Origin: a virus
DNA length: 40,071 nucleotides
IMG/VR virus record: IMGVR_UViG_3300017613_000395
Location: 1-40,071 of that record
Direction: 5' to 3' (one strand)
Part shown: one piece after another, positions 38,464 through 40,071 of the stretch
Position numbering within the stretch: position 1 is the stretch's first letter
Layout of the letters: every line of letters starts with the position of its first letter
Made by a program: the position numbers and the translations under genes
The notes under the pieces: model-generated
Told to the model about the DNA's origin: nothing
The model's database searches: none
The model's input: the letters and a program-made list of their open reading frames with translations, nothing else

Positions 38464-38999
38464 TGAATATAGACAAGGCGTATCGCGTGCTTAAACGGGT
38501 GGGTGTGCCGATGATGGTTATGGCATATGCAAAGCAACATTGGGAGCGCGAGTTTATGCAAGTGTCAGTTGCTCCAGCCGAGGAATTGGAGGGGGTAAGT
38601 GACGAAAGATACGCCGACATTATTGGGGTGTACGACGCGAGTGGCATCAGTTACGAGGATTTCTACGAGGACTGCGAGGCCATATGCCAAAGGAATAGAG
38701 CGATTGAAGTTAATGCTAAATCAATACTTTACGCTCTTGGAGAAAGCGGAGGAAAGGACGGGATTCCCGGTTACGAACCCGATCCATCCGGCATGGATGA
38801 CGGGCAACGGGGGGCATCGCATTCTTTCCCTCGACATTCCCGCGAAATTTGCGATTCTGGGGAGGGCAATAGACAAACTGCCGGTGACCCAGAGGGACGC
38901 GATAATACTGAAGTACGCGATATTCAGGGACAAGAGGCTGCGGATAGTGACGAGCAGGGAGAAGGCTCAAATAGCGGGGATTGGGGTGGGTACCTTTAA
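38463..38999 (+). CDS. gene upstream of and widely overlapping Q-like gene
   Basis: 178 residues on a TAATG overlap. Residues 1-~95 look like a normal folded protein (YRVLKRVGVPMMVMAYAKQH, DIIGVYDASGISYEDFYEDC). From there on the composition becomes Gly, Asp, Ser and Glu rich and low in hydrophobics (ADSDEQGEGSNSGDWGGYL). This tail lies antiphase over the Q-like frame for about 287 bases. Either the protein has a disordered dual-coded tail, or the true gene was shifted or truncated by an indel. Function unknown. Confidence 0.5.
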   Translation: MNIDKAYRVLKRVGVPMMVMAYAKQHWEREFMQVSVAPAEELEGVSDERYADIIGVYDASGISYEDFYEDCEAICQRNRAIEVNAKSILYALGESGGKDGIPGYEPDPSGMDDGQRGASHSFPRHSREICDSGEGNRQTAGDPEGRDNTEVRDIQGQEAADSDEQGEGSNSGDWGGYL

Positions 39000-39081
39000 C
39001 CGCAGAGTCAGGGCGGGGGAGCGTGAATTGTTAGCAATGGGGGTTCTGCGGGAGAAACGCAAAACCTCCCGTGAGAAGTGA
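38713..39081 (+). CDS. Q-like late antiterminator
   Basis: 122 residues from the ATG at 38713; the frame is open further upstream but that part looks like a shadow of the neighbouring gene. MLNQYFTLLEKAEERTGFPV then FAILGRAIDKLPVTQRDAII, LKYAIFRDKRLR and AQIAGIGVGTFNRRVRAGER resemble phage antitermination Q proteins with a sigma-region-4-like HTH (LP..QR..I...Y, then IAGIG..TFNRRVRAGE). Q proteins load on RNA polymerase paused near the late promoter. Promoter and terminator elements right after the gene support this strongly. Confidence 0.7.
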   Translation: MLNQYFTLLEKAEERTGFPVTNPIHPAWMTGNGGHRILSLDIPAKFAILGRAIDKLPVTQRDAIILKYAIFRDKRLRIVTSREKAQIAGIGVGTFNRRVRAGERELLAMGVLREKRKTSREK

Positions 39082-39098
39082 TGATTTTAGGCTATAAT
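39071..39098 (+). promoter_or_regulatory. late promoter, pR'-like
   Basis: GTGAGA (39071-39076), 16 bases, TATAAT (39093-39098) overlapping the end of the Q-like gene. GGCTATAAT shares the GCTATAAT core with the promoter at 33298. The predicted start is near 39105. Position directly behind Q matches lambda pR', where Q modifies polymerase at a promoter-proximal pause. Confidence 0.6.
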
Positions 39099-39134
39099 CG
39101 GGTTATAAATGAGGGAATTACCCCTAACGTACAC

Positions 39135-39205
39135 CCGCACCCGCCAACCAGCGGTAAGCCAACCAATTCAACAGACCTGCATGAGCATGGCGGGGCGCGG
39201 TTTTT
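39135..39205 (+). terminator. long-stem terminator downstream of the late promoter, tR'-like
   Basis: CCGC A CCC GCCA (39135-39146) pairs with TGGC G GGG C GCGG (39188-39200) with one mismatch and one bulge, about eleven pairs, and is followed by five T (39201-39205). The loop is about 41 bases and could hold another small hairpin. A transcript from 39105 would end near 39205, a leader RNA of about 100 bases, comparable to the lambda leader RNA ended at tR'. Q would be needed to pass it. Confidence 0.6.
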
Positions 39206-39208
39206 AAT

Positions 39209-39427
39209 ATGAAAGTAACTCCAATAAACAAGGCCGAGTTAGGGCAATTCTGGGATGATTTCCAAGCCTTAACGCAGGAAAGCCAAACTCTGTGCGTTGT
39301 GAGCGTGAGAAAAGATGGTAGACCTGATTTTTTACTGCCGATTCCTGACGAGGGCATACTGGCCCTTGTGGGCGCTCTTAACGCTGCTAGCGATGAACTC
39401 CTTGCCCGTCTGTATCTGGAAGAATAA
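39209..39427 (+). CDS. hypothetical protein after the late terminator
   Basis: 72 residues; the ATG lies four bases after the T-run, with no clear Shine-Dalgarno site. MKVTPINKAELGQFWDDFQA then FLLPIPDEGILALVGALNAA; mixed strands and helices, slightly acidic. No family recognised. If the terminator works, this is the first gene that Q would turn on. Confidence 0.55.
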   Translation: MKVTPINKAELGQFWDDFQALTQESQTLCVVSVRKDGRPDFLLPIPDEGILALVGALNAASDELLARLYLEE

Positions 39428-39429
39428 CC

Positions 39430-39630
39430 GTGATAGCTGAAATACTCTTTTTTTGGCTGGTATTCGCTTTCGCCGCAGGTGCTGGAGCGCACTTTGCCCG
39501 ATCATGGCGCAACAGGTCAGCGGGTAAATACCTTGTATATTTCAAGGGCGGCGGCTCCAATGTTTTCGGCAGTAATATGCACCGCAGGTTAATAGCGGCG
39601 GGCGTGGTTGAGAAAAGCATTGCGCTGTAA
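39430..39630 (+). CDS. small membrane protein
   Basis: 66 residues with a GTG start three bases after the previous stop. AEILFFWLVFAFAAGAGAHF is one transmembrane helix, followed by a basic RSWRNRSAGKYL and a soluble C-terminus. The N-out, basic-in arrangement is plausible. Function unknown; a second lysis or superinfection gene is possible. Downstream, 39631-39728 holds only very short frames and a small GC-rich hairpin. Confidence 0.55.
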   Translation: MIAEILFFWLVFAFAAGAGAHFARSWRNRSAGKYLVYFKGGGSNVFGSNMHRRLIAAGVVEKSIAL

Positions 39631-39728
39631 ACAAACAATGGGATACTCCCGCAACGACGTACTGTTGCCCGCCTTTCGCATATTGGCGGCTCAAGACTGA
39701 TGCGCGGATTGAGGGGAGTCCCGCTCTA

Positions 39729-39815
39729 ATGCTTGATTGGGTGCTAACGGGTTGGCTAATAGTTGGCTTTGCGTTGCTTTTTGCAACATTCAAGCCAGAC
39801 AATGACCGCAGATAA
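39729..39815 (+). CDS. 28-residue single-helix membrane peptide
   Basis: MLDWVLTGWLIVGFALLFAT followed by FKPDNDRR: a single transmembrane helix and a charged C-terminus. A GGGGAG motif lies about 10 bases before the ATG. Very short, so real expression is uncertain. The stop ends two bases before the stop of the convergent gene at 39817. Confidence 0.4.
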   Translation: MLDWVLTGWLIVGFALLFATFKPDNDRR

Positions 39816-39816
39816 G

Positions 39817-40071
39817 CTAAATACACTCACCATGCCCCTCGCAGGTTTTGCACTCAGGGTCAACGGGGTGTAATTCATCCTCTGGATACTCGTAGCAATC
39901 GGGGCAACCGTGGGTTTCCATCCATATCTCATTTGCCCAAGTGTCAACGGTTGTTACACCGTCCCAAAATGATTGAGGTGTTAAGCCCATCCCGTCCAGA
40001 ATGACTGATTCTGTACACTGGTCAACACCTTCAACGATTGATGATATTGAAATAGCTTCAACGGTCACATC
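39817..40071 (-). CDS. 5'-truncated zinc-binding-like protein (runs off right edge)
   Basis: The frame stays open to the last base (Asp before a possible GTG at 40068), so the true start may lie outside. About 84 residues are seen: AISISSIVEGVDQCTESVIL, GLTPQSFWDGVTTVDTWANE, then HGCPDCYEYPEDELHPVDPE and CKTCEGHGECI. The CPDC and CKTC pairs form a likely zinc ribbon. It is leftward and convergent with the short rightward genes. Function unknown. Confidence 0.6.
   Translation of the reverse strand, partial: DVTVEAISISSIVEGVDQCTESVILDGMGLTPQSFWDGVTTVDTWANEIWMETHGCPDCYEYPEDELHPVDPECKTCEGHGECI

Noticed and set aside
38599-38712. Upstream extension of the Q-like gene
   Set aside because: Its sequence is Thr/Arg-rich without family resemblance and lies over the well-formed half of the 178-residue gene.
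1-40071. Integrase, cI-type repressor, phage RNA polymerase, DNA polymerase, CRISPR array, insertion sequence, reverse transcriptase/diversity-generating element
   Set aside because: None was recognised on either strand. The lambdoid early layout therefore does not by itself show that the phage is temperate; such genes could lie outside the window.

Overview
The window is part of the genome of a tailed double-stranded DNA phage that infects a Gram-negative bacterium. The tail set is podovirus-like: P22-type head-to-tail adaptor and stabilisation proteins, ejection proteins and tailspikes, with no tape-measure, sheath or tail-tube gene. The lysis set (T4-type lysozyme plus small membrane proteins), good sigma70-type promoters and Shine-Dalgarno sites fit a proteobacterial host, but the host cannot be named. 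Most genes are joined by ATGA, GTGA or TAATG stop/start overlaps. I used these overlaps to fix starts and to find seven genes under 60 codons. Genes run off both edges, so this is not a complete genome.

Layout. 1-3547 (+): the end of a putative zincin-like protein, two paralogous tiny proteins, and a first adhesin module with an anchor-domain protein and a beta-helix tailspike. 3547-14968 (+): a ParB/sulfiredoxin-like protein, TerL, portal, a GroES-like co-chaperonin, scaffold, decoration protein, major capsid protein, a strong terminator, then P22 gp4-like and gp10-like proteins. 14968-22226 (+): three ejection proteins (one with an S74-like tail) and a pectate-lyase-fold tailspike. 22226-25585 (+): a stand-alone PAS-domain protein, XhlA-like protein, endolysin, holin, an internal promoter, another small membrane protein, a ClpP-like protease and a calcineurin-like phosphoesterase. 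25585-29143 (+): a second adhesin module (LamG protein and an anchor-LamG-SGNH protein), a probable small terminase 24 kb from TerL, and an exported protein. 29140-32981 (-): a tightly coupled operon with a RecB/Cas4-like nuclease, a protein with an SSB-like acidic tail, coiled-coil proteins and two 32-34 aa membrane peptides.

32982-33382 is a regulatory hub. It holds back-to-back promoters whose -35 boxes sit in an inverted repeat, an operator-like palindrome, a candidate ~90-nt RNA ending in a strong terminator, a second rightward promoter and a leader attenuator-like element. 33383-39081 (+) is a lambdoid-style early block: O-like replication initiator with internal iteron-like repeats, P-like loader, nucleoside deoxyribosyltransferase-like protein, PP-loop (PAPS-reductase-like) enzyme, HTH proteins, NinG-like HNH protein and a Q-like antiterminator. 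Directly after Q come a promoter and a long-stem terminator that mimic lambda pR' and tR'. Small genes follow, then a leftward gene leaves the right edge.

Working model: the hub fires the replication and recombination blocks in both directions. Q then lets transcription pass the terminator behind its own gene into the late region, which would have to lie beyond the right edge and possibly run round to the left edge on a circular map. Points most worth a second look are the PAS protein, the symmetric promoter hub with its candidate RNA, the Q-promoter-terminator set, the two modular cassettes with twin tiny proteins around tailspikes, and the coupled micro-membrane-proteins.
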